Shown here one piece after another: positions 31,835-43,291 of a DNA stretch of 64,000 nt (positions are counted from its first letter, which is position 1; the number at the start of each line of letters is the position of its first letter). Made by a program: the position numbers and the translations under genes. The notes beneath the pieces were generated by a model, which saw only the letters and a program-made list of their open reading frames with translations, did no database searches and was not told where the DNA came from. The DNA is from Flaveria trinervia (lineage: Eukaryota > Streptophyta > Magnoliopsida > Asterales > Asteraceae), in assembly GCA_025506515.1 (NCBI GenBank), contig CM046453.1, forward strand, positions 43,926,979-43,990,978, in the 5' to 3' direction.

Positions 31835-32602
31835 CTTTGGTTCTGATGGAGGAAGCTTGTGGGTTCCTGTGCTGGCTTTTAGCATTCGGGCACTCTTGAG
31901 TGTAAGGTCGGAGTTGTGCCTGGGTATACCTCAGCCAAAACTGCTGGTGCAGGGGACTCCAAGGCCAACAAAGGCCATTCAGATTTTAGTTCATCCAAAA
32001 TAATGGCCATCAGGCCAACCTGGATATAAAGGCCATCGGTTTTTGCCAAAGGTTTTTGAGCCAAGTATTAATTTCCAGGAACGACATTTTTAGAAAATCA
32101 GGTTTGTGTGGTTCTAGAATAGGAATACAAGACCTGTTGCCATTGGGATGACAGTGATCCCAAGAGATGTCTTGGAGGCTAAGCAGACATTTACCATGTG
32201 AAAAAATGGAGTTTATCGCATCATGGAATGTTTCTTAGAACGGTGTTAGCTTCAAAGATCACCTTTTACCATGATAAGAAAGGGACATATCGTGGTGCCC
32301 TTTGGGTATGCAGTCACAGCAGGTGGAGTCATGTAGATGTATGCTTGACGAATGATGTCGGCTGTAACGACCAATGGTTTTGGTTGATAGGGACGAACAG
32401 AGATCTGACGGTTAGACTCATCAGTTATGAACAGAAGAGCATTGAACAGAATTGACTGAGGATTCAGGGTAAATGGTAGATTCAAGAGAAAAGCTGTGTG
32501 ATATGGGAATCCACCATTAGTCAATGGCATTCAATTTGTTCAAGAAAGGACTTTGTAAGGAAGCAATGCAGTTGTGTCGTGGTTTTCAGATCATGGTCGC
32601 AT
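31835..32602 (-). pseudogene. N3 ORF3 (type 1), N-terminal domain
   Basis: Minus ATG at 32602; the sequence after it lost one base in ATG-GCG compared with N2, so the frame is broken from the second codon. The recognisable type 1 domain is degraded. Readable parts include YHTAFLLN, VVTADIIRQA and PKGTT (32530-32252), the ILYPR/IILDELKS region near 32010, and EVYSRHN near 31920. It is cut at 31835 by N4. This is the most decayed ORF3 start in the window, with many one- and two-base losses. Confidence 0.75.
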
Positions 32603-33339
32603 GTTTGAGAGAGAGAAGTTCAGAAAATAACGGCTAATGAAACATTAGAGAAGAGGCAGGTATTTATAGGGTAGGGGTGTGAAAATGACAATGAAGGAGT
32701 GTATTAGTCATCAGTAGTTTTTTAAACCGACTGTTGACATGGTATACCCTATCAGACGTTGAACAGCTAAAGTCGTGGTTTTAGGCATGAGCAGTTAGAA
32801 AACTACTGAAGACATGGTTTTGACTTCAGATGATGAAACACTGAGGACTTGGTTTGTTTAGTCATCAGTAGTTGTGAAAACTATGAAGACAGTTTTTGTC
32901 ATCAGTTTTTTTAAACAGTTAAGACTTGGTATTAGTCATCAGTAGTTATAAAACTACTGAAGACATGTTTTGCTTCAGTTGTTTAGAATGAAACAAAGTG
33001 TAGAAACAACTAAAGAGAAAGTCTCTTCAGTAGTTTTCGTCAATTCATAGCCTTTCAGATGTTTCATACTGTCCTCAACACTTACTCATCAGACTTTGCA
33101 TCTGCTTTTAGGTGTTTCATAGGACGTTAGTACTTATCTTTTGTAATGATTCAGTAGTAACTACATAGTAGTTTGTAACTACATCAGTAGTTTGGAATAG
33201 ATAAAGTACTTCAGTACTGTGAGGCATTAGCCGCAGTAGTTATAAAAAACTACTTAGGTGAAAGGACTATCACAGTACTTATGTGACATGGTTACCAATG
33301 ATCACCAGTAATATTACTGAAATCATCAGTAGTTGTCAC
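32603..33339 (-). promoter_or_regulatory. N3 spacer with dyad repeats and TATA box
   Basis: On the minus strand the RNase H end is followed by the same CAGTAGTT/AACTACTG-rich spacer. It is more degraded than in N2 or N4. The TATA box CTATAAATACC is at 32669-32659 (minus), about 57 bp before the ORF3 ATG at 32602. No ORF. Confidence 0.6.
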
Positions 33340-36300
33340 TTATTCTAGCTGCGCATACAAAGCCTTAACACAAGGTTTTGGAAAGTAGAACTATCCAAAG
33401 GCTAGTAAAAATTCTGCAAGTCATCAGCACTAGGCACAAACTTAGGATCAATCAGACCTTTTTCAAAGCAATCCCGAATATAAAATGATGTCTGATCTCT
33501 ATATGTTTGGTCCTAGAGTGCTGGACTGGATTTTGACAATACACAGAGCTGAAGCACTATCCATTAAAATGGAGTCTTAGTCTCTGTAATGCCATAATCC
33601 AGAAGTTGGTTTTGAAGCCAGAGTACCTGAGAAGTGCAACTTGCAGCAGCAATGTACTCGGCCTCAGCAGTGGTGTAGCAACAGATGTTTGTTTCTTACT
33701 CTGCCAGAAATCAAACAGTTGCCTAGGAATGAAACCACCAGAAGTTGACTTCCTAGTTAACTTGCACCCTGCATAGTCACTATCTAAAAAGCAACTAATT
33801 TGCAAGAGTGTCCAGGTGGAATACCAAAACCAGAGATTGTGTACCTTGCAAATATCTAAAGATTCTCTTGACTGCAATCAAATGAGACTCTTTAGGAGCA
33901 GCCTGAAATCTAGCACAAACACATGTAGCAAACATAATATCTGGTCTAGAAGCTGTTAAATACATCAAGGACCCAATCATACATCTGTAAAGTGTTTCAT
34001 CAACAGCTTTACCTTTCTGATCAGCATCCAGTTGTGTGGTGTGCACATGGGAGTAGAACAGGGCTTACGTTTTGTAAATCAAACTTATCAAAAGATCTTT
34101 TGTATATTTTGACTGATGAATAAAGGTTCCATCAGCCTTTTGTTTATTTGCAAGCCTAGAAAGAACTGTAATTTTCCATTGCACTCATTTCAAACTCTTT
34201 TTTATTAATGTTGTAAAATCATCAAACAACTGGGGATCAGAGGATGCAAAAATGATATCATCAACATAAATCTGAACAAGTAGCTTATGCTGAGCACTTC
34301 TTAATAAACAAAGTTTTATCAATGGAGCCTCTGGTGAAATTATCTTAAGAAGAAAAGTAGAAAGTGTTCATACCAGGCTCTAGGAGCTTGTTTCAACCCA
34401 TAAAGAGCTTTATCAAGTTTATACACCCATTCAGGATGTTTATTTCCTCAAAACCTGGTGGTTGACACACATAAACTTCTTCCTTTATTTTACATATAAA
34501 AATGCACTTTTGACATCCATTTGATAAACTTTAAGATTGTGGAATGCAGCATAGGCTAAAAACAATCGGATTGCCTCTAGTCTGGCTACAGGGCAAAGTT
34601 TTCATCATATCAATACCTTCTTCTTGTGAAAACCCTGTACAACCAGTCTAGCCTTGTTCTTAACAATAAGCCCATTTTCATCAGTTTTATTCCTAAACAC
34701 CCATTTAGTGCCTATTGCACACTTACCTGGGGGAAGAGGAACCAGTTCCCACACTTGCTGTTTCTTGAACTGAAGTAGCTCAAGCTGCATAGCTTCAACC
34801 CATCCATTGTCTCTCAAAGCAACATGGTAGTTCTTTGGCTCTAGCTGACTGATGAAGAGAGCATAGAAGCAGAAGTTAGGCAATTGACTTCTTGTTGAAA
34901 CACCAGCATTGATATCACCAATAATCTGAGACATTGGTGATTCTTCAGTTTTGATAACAATGAGATCTGTGCAAGTGTTTGTAGGACCTTCAGCAGCAGC
35001 AGATGTTGATGCAACTCTTGAAACCAAGAATTTAGATGGTAACTCAAAAGATGTAGAGAAACAGAGATCTCATTAACATTTGTTGTGGATGAACTGCTGA
35101 AGCTACAGGAACATCAAATTTAGCAGACACAGGCAGTTGGTCACTAAACTTGAATAGGTGAGTATGATATTATCATCATCATCTCAATACCACCAGGTGG
35201 AAGACATACTGCAGAAGATGATTTATCCATATGATCTGCAACAGTTGGAGGATTGATAAGGAACATATTGCAGTATGTCCAAATCAAACAACTCCATAAG
35301 GTTTTGTGGAATCTTGTCCAAAGGAGATTCATTAAACTTCACATGCAAAGTCTCTTCAACTATCTTTGTTCTGCAGTTGAAGACTCTGTATGCCTTGCAA
35401 GTAGATGAATAACCAACAAAATACCCTGCATCCACCTTAGGATCAATTTTTGGAGTTGATCCTTTGTGTGAGAATAAAAATAGGGACACCCAAATGCTTT
35501 GAAAAATGAAATTAGAGGAGCCAAGTGATGGAGAACTTCATATGGAGTCTCATCAACCTCTGATTTACTAAGACTCTATTCTGCACATAGCAAGCTGTGT
35601 TAACAGCCTCAGCCCAAAAGGTCAGTGGCAAACCAGAGTCAGCCAGCATGGACCTTGCCGCTTCATTAGGGTCCTGTTCTTTCTCTCACTTACTCATTTT
35701 GTTCTGGAGTCCTTGGTATGCTAAACTACCTTTGATTCCCTTTGAAAGATAGAAGTCATCAAGTGTATGGTTTCTGAATTCAGTTCCATTGTCACTCCTA
35801 ATACACTTGACTGGAAGGAATACTGCTTCTCAATATACAACACAAAGTGATAATCTTCTGAGCAACCTCATCCTTTGAATGTAGAAAGAAAGTCCATACA
35901 AATCTGGAGTAGTCATCCACAATTACCAAACAGTATTCTTCTTTGCCATGTCATTACTCTCACAGGACAAATAGATCCATATGCAGTAATTGCAAGCAGG
36001 CAGTGGACTTAGGCTCTTCAATAGGGGAATGAGACTTTGTGGTGTTTTCCTTTTAACAAGCAGTGCAGGTTTCATCACAGTGGTATTCCTTTATTGGTAA
36101 GCATCGAACTAAACTATTGTGGATGGAGTTGATCATGTTTTGAAATTAACATGACCCAGCCTTCTGTGCCACAGTTCAGATTCTGAGAAGAGGCTTTGTT
36201 AAAATAGGCAAGCTTTGGAAATTAACATGACCCAGCCTCGAACGAAACTATGTTGCACCTTCTTCTTTGAGCAATCTCAGCTGGGTACTGTTTCACACTT

Positions 36301-38800
36301 CCTTTTTGGATTTCTTTATGGACAAGGGTAAAGGATTTGATGTTGCTGATACATGTGGCCTCCAACCAGTTTCATTTTAACCATTTTCTTTTAATTTCCT
36401 CTTTATGTTGAGTTTGGAACCTCTTTTGTACGAGCAATTCATCTGTAAGATGATTGAAAAAACCACATACTTCACATGGTTTCTTCTTCATCTTAGGTTG
36501 ATCATCAACTAAAGAGGGTGATGGTGAGTGGTGAAACAACTGAAGACTTGCTCTTCAGTACTTTGGAAGCATTGTTTGCTTTCTTGACTACCTCTTTAGT
36601 AGTATTCAAACACTTTCTACTGACAATTTTCTTCTTTCAGTACTGGCATGTAGTTGGAGTTTGAACTTCAGGTGTTAAATCCTGCTCTCTAGTCCTTTCA
36701 GGACTTTAGAATTAACTCCTGAGTTGATCAACTCATTGATCATGTGAGTGTCAGCAGTGGAACCATCAACAACATCAGCTGATAGGTTCTGAGAGGGCTT
36801 GGTGCTGACTTCTACTTCTGATATGCTGTATCAGAAAGTAGATCACATGATGAGATGGATTGTTATTACTCTCACCATCAGATTCTACCTCTGCTCTGGG
36901 AGTGTAAATCTGTAGGTGGAGCAGTGTGATTGTAACCAATGCCAAACGTCACATTGGAAGCAGATTGCTTACTAAGAAGCATTTCAAAACCTTTGCATGA
37001 TTGTACCCATCTATCACACTCTACCTGGGTGACTGCAAGGGTTTCTTTGAGATCTTTGTACTTCTCTAGAAGTATGTCTTCCCTAGCCTTATCATCAGTT
37101 ATTTGGCATTTAAGTTTGTAATCTCATCATTCTTATCAGTTAGCACAGACTCAAATTCAGCTTTGCTTTTGGAAATTATTTGTTCTAGCTCAATGTTCTT
37201 GTGATTAAAGCTACATTTCTTCTCTAATAGATGCAAATGTTTATACATGTTTCAGAACATATTTGGCTTTTGCCTCAGAGGATACCTGTGATACCTTTGT
37301 GTAGAGGCATTAGTGGATGAAGTATCAGCAGAATCAAAAGCCATAAGAGCTAGATTTCCAAAGGGACTTTCACCACCATGTTGACCAGCACCTGAGAACA
37401 GTTGTTCATGACCAGACAAGTATCTGGTAAACTGCTCCAGTCAACAACTCCTGGGGTGAAGAAGCTGTGTTGTTGAGGTTGAGTTTGTTGATGAGATTGG
37501 GAAGGTTGTGGTTCAGGCAATTCTTTGGTTGTTGTGCAATTGGAGCTTGAACAGGATTTGGTTGAGGCAATAATAGCAGGGATAGGATATGACATTTGAC
37601 CCTGGGGAACAAAGTATGCATGAGATCTAGGATGTGAATGATGACCAGAACCAGCAGGATGTTGCCCTCTGTTTTGTGGACTAGTACTAGGAAAAAGTCA
37701 CAAAGGGTGCAGAAGAGTTAGATCCAGTTGATCTACACTCTCTTGCAAAGTGTCCCAGCCTTTGGCATTTCTGACACCTCAACTTATCTTGTCAAAACCA
37801 ACTTTGGTTTTGCCAGAGAGTCCAGGAAATTTTCTGCCAGTTCACTTTAGAACTTCTGAGATCTGATATTAATCAATGCCATTTGGCTCAAAATATCATC
37901 TCTTCTAGATCATCATCAGCTATTCCTTTCAGATCATCCATAATGAAGCATAAATTGTCACTATTACTGCCAGAATGACTCTCAATACCAACAAATGCAT
38001 GATGAGAACTATTTTAGAGAAATCAATATGCTCATCAAATTGCTTTCAGATGCAGCATATTCTGACTCATGACCAACCAAGGCAGTATTCCCTGGTACAA
38101 AGTCATCAGTGAGCTTTCCTGATGAGGACAGTTTCCTCTTCTGCTCTATCTCTCTTTCGAATGTAAGCAGTTTCCCATGAAGTTGGGTGAGAGATAGGCT
38201 ATCCAGATTTGCACTGTAGCGTAGGACAATAGTGTATGTGTCCCATCTCTCAAGCAGTGATCTGAGGAACCTGTTGTTCATCTGGCTATTGGTGTATTCC
38301 TGTTTCACCATTTTCAGCTCAGATATCAAGCAGGAAAAACGCTCAAACTGTTGAGTCAGTGTCTCACCCTTTCTATGAGAGAATGTCTCATATTGTTGGG
38401 CAAGGATTTCTCTATTGTTTGCTAAGACCTCATCTGTGCCACCGAATTGTTCCTTTAGGGAATTCCAGAGATCATGAGCAGTTTCATGATGCATAAGCCC
38501 TGAATAGATTTCATTAGGCAGTGCCATGGCCAGAATTCCACGGGCTTTAGCATCAATCACAAATAGTTTCCGATCTTCATCAGAGTATTGTTCCTTCTTC
38601 TTTGGAACCATTTGATTGGTTTCCGGATTGTTCACCATAGGCTTATGTGGTCCATGTACCACAGATGTCCAACAACCTGAACTGTTAACAGACAGGTGAT
38701 GAAGCATTCTTCGTTGCCATATGTTATACTCGGTCCTAACCAGCATCGGAGGCTTGGTTGAGGAACCGGTATTGTGAGGATCATTAGAAGGAGTAGTCAT
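33340..38800 (-). pseudogene. N3 gag-pol, protease deleted
   Basis: Minus ATG at 38800 (MTTPSNDPHNTGS; an upstream TTG in frame is ignored). Gag is open to 38009 (270 codons), with zinc knuckle 1 near 37780. The coiled-coil region is at 37250-36930 and zinc knuckle 2 near 36470. Near 36200-36250 the sequence jumps from the gag C-terminal part to the zinc-binding start of integrase. About 0.7 kb is lost, including the gag stop and all of the protease, and a 22-bp stretch is duplicated at the scar. Integrase follows (36170-35600), then a variable linker, RT with YVDD at 34268-34257, and RNase H with STAEAEY-type and LADIF-type regions. The stop is at about 33340. Many indels throughout. It could not mature its own polyprotein. 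Confidence 0.85.
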
Positions 38801-39012
38801 CTCAGATTCAATCAAATTCAATTAAGCTATAACAAATTTAGAACAAAAACACAACAACCAATTGAACCAAGAGAGATCTCAAAATAAATGACCGAAAGCG
38901 ACAGAAATTCAATAATCTATAACCAGTTCTTGCGAATATGCTAATTCAATCAAACATATATATCAATTAGCAGTTTCAATGATCAATTGTTAGATCGATC
39001 AATGTTTAACCT

Positions 39013-39024
39013 GCTCTGATACCA
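39013..39024 (-). other. N3 primer binding site
   Basis: On the minus strand TGGTATCAGAGC, two bases from the LTR end at 39027; it fixes the element direction. Confidence 0.9.
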
Positions 39025-39026
39025 CT

Positions 39027-39890
39027 TGTTAGGATCAGTGATCTAAGTTTGATTGATTAGAGAGTATAGCAGCGGAATTCACAAGAACGAAACGATATTC
39101 AATGAAGAACAAAGACGGTATAGATAGAGAGAATTCTGCAAATATATTTCATTCAATATTCGCTTTCGTGGTAACGGAAAGTCGCAATTACAATTAGGTC
39201 GGCACCTCTTATATAAGAGATGTGATGTCTGATGATGTCACTTGATAGTGACATCTAACTGAATTATTCCAACTGAAACACAACTACTGAAGATGTCAAA
39301 ACAGCTGACATCTTCTTACAAAAATACTAAGTGTTATCAGTTACTATAACTACTGAAAAACATAAAACTACTGAAACTACAATGACTGAAGAACAAGCTC
39401 TTCAGTCGTTTTACAAAACTACTGAAAGTAAAAACATAAAACTATGGATATCACAACTACTGAAGAAGTACTTTTCAGCTGTTGTGACAAACTACTGAAA
39501 CTTCAATACTTGGTCTTCAGACTTGAACTTCAAATGTATCATCAGCTGATGACTTCAGACTTTGTCTTCCAGTTGTTGATCTTCAGTACTTGTAGACTCT
39601 TCAGCTGTTGTACTTCAGTACTTTGGACTTCAGCTTCAGCACTTGTGTTCTTCAGCTGTTCAGCTTCAGCACTTGTGTTCTTCAGCTGTTCAGCTTCAGT
39701 ACTTGTGTTCTTCAGTTGTTGAACTTCAGCACTTTAATCTTCAGCTGTTGAAATCTTCAGCACTTGATCTTCAGCTGTTGGAGTTTTCAGCACTTGTCGA
39801 ACTGCTGATGAAGCCTTCAGCAGTTGTTGTGATATCATGTGGGACTTAGAGGTTTTCTGATCTTGGCTCATTGGTTATTTTGGTCCAACA
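39027..39890 (-). repeat. 5' LTR of N3
   Basis: An 864-bp minus-strand LTR, plus-strand TGTTAGGATC...GGTCCAACA, partner of 13832-14686. It keeps the palindromic TATA region CTCTTATATAAGAG near 39207-39220. U3 has three units of the 30-bp type repeat around 39630-39720. It is followed by the target copy CAAAC at 39891-39895. Confidence 0.92.
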
Positions 39891-40913
39891 CAAACCCCTG
39901 CCTCCAATGCATCCAAAAAAGGGGGAGAGTACTGCAGTGAAAGAAAAGAGAAAAAGAACTAAGTATGAGAAGGCATAAGAGAAAGCCCAGGAGTTGGAAA
40001 AAGAAAAGCAACAACAACTGATCACCTACAAAAGAAAGAAAAGTGCTGGTGATCAAACTAATGCTGAAGAAAAATCCTTGGAAGAGCTGGTAAAAGATGC
40101 AGATGACAGATGACACACACAGCCGATCCATGGACAAAATCATTGAGCAACTCTTCAAGCGAGGTTTTGATACAGCCACATTAGATAGTGAGATCAGGAA
40201 GTTGGAAGTGGAGGAAATTCAAACCAGATGGGCTGGATATGATGTACTGGAGAAAGAGAGATTGGAGATCATGATTCGTTTCATTGCCAAATACTTAGGA
40301 AGATCTTTGATGGAGATTCGTTCATGGACCAGAGACAGTATTCTGGCTATAGCCACCAGAATCTGTTTGTCTGAGCAATTTCATAAGGGGATTATCATTG
40401 AAGCACTTGATGAGGCTGGGGCTGGAAAAGGTTTGAAATGGCAAGACTTACAAAGGCCAAACTCACAAACACAATGCTTGAACAACCTTCCCTATCACCC
40501 ACTCAAAAACAGCCTACCCCTCAAATCTCCAAACCAATCTCAAAGCCCAAATCCAAACATCCTCAATCTTCAAAACCAATTCCTTTACCAACCCAACCAT
40601 CATCCAGTGATGCACCTAGAAGGAGAAGAAGGGTGCTGAGGATAGAAGAAGATGAAGAAGAAGAGGATGAAGATGATAGTCTGCCACTCTCTGCTGTTCT
40701 AAAGCTACCAGAACCCAGGAGTCAACCATGATCACACCTGACTCTCAAAGGGAAATGATTAGAGTCAGTAGAAGCATCACGATGAGCAACTACTGAAGAT
40801 GCTTGACAAGGAATTTCCTCAGTCGTCATCTATACAAGCCATGAAAGGGCATGCTCAGAGGCTGTACACTCTCAGACACACATTTCAGTATCAGAAGGAG
40901 AGAGTGAGAGTAT
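39891..40913 (+). pseudogene. N2 ORF3 (type 1), part 2 of 3
   Basis: After the duplicated CAAAC the plus frame resumes with the basic/Glu-rich coiled coil (from about 39930). It runs on through TYKRKKSAGD, SRSMDKIIEQLFKRGFDTATL, ERLEIMIRFIAKYLGRSLMEI and ILAIATRICLSEQFHKG (40097-40430), then a Pro/Lys/Ser-rich segment and the acidic run EEDEEEEDEDDSLPLSAVL near 40640-40700. It ends in the QRLYTLRHTFQYQKERVRV stretch, where K1 inserted (AGTAT, 40909-40913). Frame changes near 39970, 40108, 40436, 40728 and 40770. Uninterrupted copies in N3 and N4 confirm the reading. Confidence 0.85.
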
Positions 40914-41865
40914 TGTAGGATTCTGTGTGCCCAAGACACTTAGAATATTGATGTGGTTAGTACGTCATGATCCAAGTCGGGTTATACCCAATAACAAGCT
41001 TAGCAAACACCAAATAATATTTAATTGATGATGTGATCATGCAATAAAATATTAACACCAATTTAGAAAATGGGTTTTCTAAACAATTGCATATGACATG
41101 GAACAATTTATTAGGATATTTTGTTCAATTATATTATTTGTAATGTTATTTATTATAGTTAGATGACATTACAAATTAAAATGGCTACATATGTTATACA
41201 ATTAATTGGTTAGTTGTATACATTTACTAAGAGATACCAAGTTATAAGACCATGTAACATTGTAATGTGTCTAATTTAAAGGGGGGAAACCCATTTCAAA
41301 GCTTTTTTTTGGCCGCCCCCTTCTTGTGTTCCTATTGGACCACTTTGTTGATTAGATACCAACAATTAAGGGGTCTTATACTTGCCTCTTGGACCAGCCA
41401 TTTTGAAGCATACACATGCAAAAGACTCTCTCTCTCTCCCCTCTCTAGTTTCGGAAACAAGGCAGAAAGAAGGAGTTCCAGCAGCTTGTTTTTTGGTGTT
41501 CAATCCTAGCATACAAGTGTTTTGTAATAGTGCTTGGGGTATACGAAGCTTGAGGATCTCTACATTGAGTTCTTGGTCGATTCAAGCATCCAAAACACTC
41601 CTCTAAGTCGACTTTTCTGCTGGAGAAAGGTAGCCATTCACAGCCTCATATGGTTGTGACTTTATGTACATTATGTTTGTTCATAGCTTGTCCATTCATA
41701 TATTTAAGATCCCTATTGATTTGGGTTTTGTTTTCCATCTTAAAACACACACTTAGAACACGAAAATTTCAGATTATAAACTTGTTATAATCCTATACAT
41801 CCGCTGCGTTTTCTGAAAAGTTTAAAAGGTTATACTATGTTTTAGTGTTCTCTTCAAACCCTTCA
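40914..41865 (+). repeat. 5' LTR of K1
   Basis: 952 bp, TGTAGGATTCTGTG...AACCCTTCA. It contains a short CT microsatellite near 41429. An open frame at 41267-41509 recurs only as LTR sequence. Its partner is 48055-49006. Confidence 0.95.
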
Positions 41866-43291
41866 ATGGCATCAAGAGCGGTTATATGGATGGCTTGCTT
41901 GATTCATCTTTTGAAATTGGTTTTAAAAGATGATATTAGATATGTTATAGGCTGTTTTTGGGCTGGTACATTATGTCTTGTTGAAATCCCCAACTTTCAA
42001 GGTTACATTACACATGCTTGTGATTAAACCTTGAAAGATATGTATGTTGAAATGTTGGTTGTTTGGACAATGATTAAAACCCAAAATTTCAGTTTATGTT
42101 GGCTGAAATTTGGGGTTTTAAATGGGGTTTTCATTATTTGAATAGATGATATGATCATTGGTTGTTAAAGTGCATAACCTAGCTTGTGGCATTGTGTTGT
42201 TTGGATGATTCAAGTGGTTGTTTTATTCATTCAATTTGGTTGTAATATTTGTGTTTATTCATTTGGGTTGTAATTATTCATTCATTTGGTGTAAAATAGA
42301 TTAGGTTCATTTCCTTTACTAGAAAAATGTATTAGATACAATTTTGTAAAAGAAGATGTACAAGATCAAGACCCAAAGATGGACACAAAGACACAAGAAA
42401 CATGGAGCATTTGGATGTGGTTTCTAGTGGGAGGTTCTTGGAACCTTTATGATATGGTTGACCCTTAGAAAGACCATAGACAACACTTGTGATGGCAAAC
42501 AAGTGTTGTCAACATAAGGGCTATGGTTATGCACATATGATTGTTAATGTTTATGCTTGGTTGATTGTTTGTTGTCTTGATTGTTTGGTTGATATTTGGA
42601 TATTCTAAGCAAACTAACTAACAATCTTAACAAGCTGAAAATTGATGGTTCTTAAAGGTTAATAAAAGGTTATTAAAATTTTTTAATGATTTTAAGGATT
42701 AAAATGGTTTTAATCAAAGAACCATAAGGTATCTTGTATTTGAAAGCATGCAAATACAAGTACATAGGGTTTTCTAAACTAGAATTAAGAAATCTCTAAA
42801 TTTTAAAACGAGATCAACACCGTCCTTTTACACAACACTTGAGTCACTTGGGAACTCTTAGTGGGATAAAGGTCACCCAACCATTTTGAGGGAACTTGTG
42901 ATTTGAGGTGAGAATGCCTTACTTATGGGATAAAGGTCACCTAACCATTTGTTTTGGCAAACTCACACGTGGGTGTAAGTAGGATGTCTTGATTTGCAAA
43001 CCATGTTAAATGGATCACCTACAATGTGGTTTCCAAATGGTGTTGATGGGATTTTCATGCCGACTTTACATATGATGTTCAAGAGTCGATCCCATACCTC
43101 TAGAAGTTGCAAATGGTTGCAATCGTCAAACGTTGACCACCTTATTAATTTAAAACGTGGGATAAAGGTCACCTAACCACAATTTAAATGTAATATGGGT
43201 TCTAGATTTTAATATGAAAAGTCTTGTAAGACATTTGTTATTAAAATTACAATATCTAAAATACTAAATAAAACTTTGTTAAATTTTGTAG
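41866..43291 (+). other. K1 leader with primer binding site and three copies of a 22-bp repeat
   Basis: TGGCATCAAGAGC at 41867-41879 is a primer-site sequence one base longer than the usual initiator tRNA complement. The rest up to the gag ATG has no credible ORF. A 22-bp motif (core GGGATAAAGGTCACCTAACC, one mismatch in the first copy) occurs at 42862-42883, 42926-42947 and 43158-43179. It may serve RNA packaging or structure, but this is inference. Confidence 0.75.

Larger units (their letters stand above)
13832..39890 (-). mobile_element. N3: minus-strand N-family element inside N2 ORF3
   Basis: 5' LTR at 39027-39890, primer site 39013-39024, gag-pol 38800-33340, spacer, ORF3 (32602-31835 then 19387-16817), a triplicated 3' region, and 3' LTR at 13832-14686. 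CAAAC flanks both sides (13827-13831 and 39891-39895), and the N2 ORF3 reading rejoins across it. Without N4 and one CTTTG it is about 13.6 kb; without the two extra 0.96-kb repeat units it is about 11.7 kb. It is opposite in direction to its host N2 and lacks the protease, so it is non-autonomous as it stands. Confidence 0.9.

Noticed and set aside
41866..43291. A captured host gene in the K1 leader
   Set aside because: It is AT-rich, has no frame longer than about 60 codons and no recognisable protein segment.
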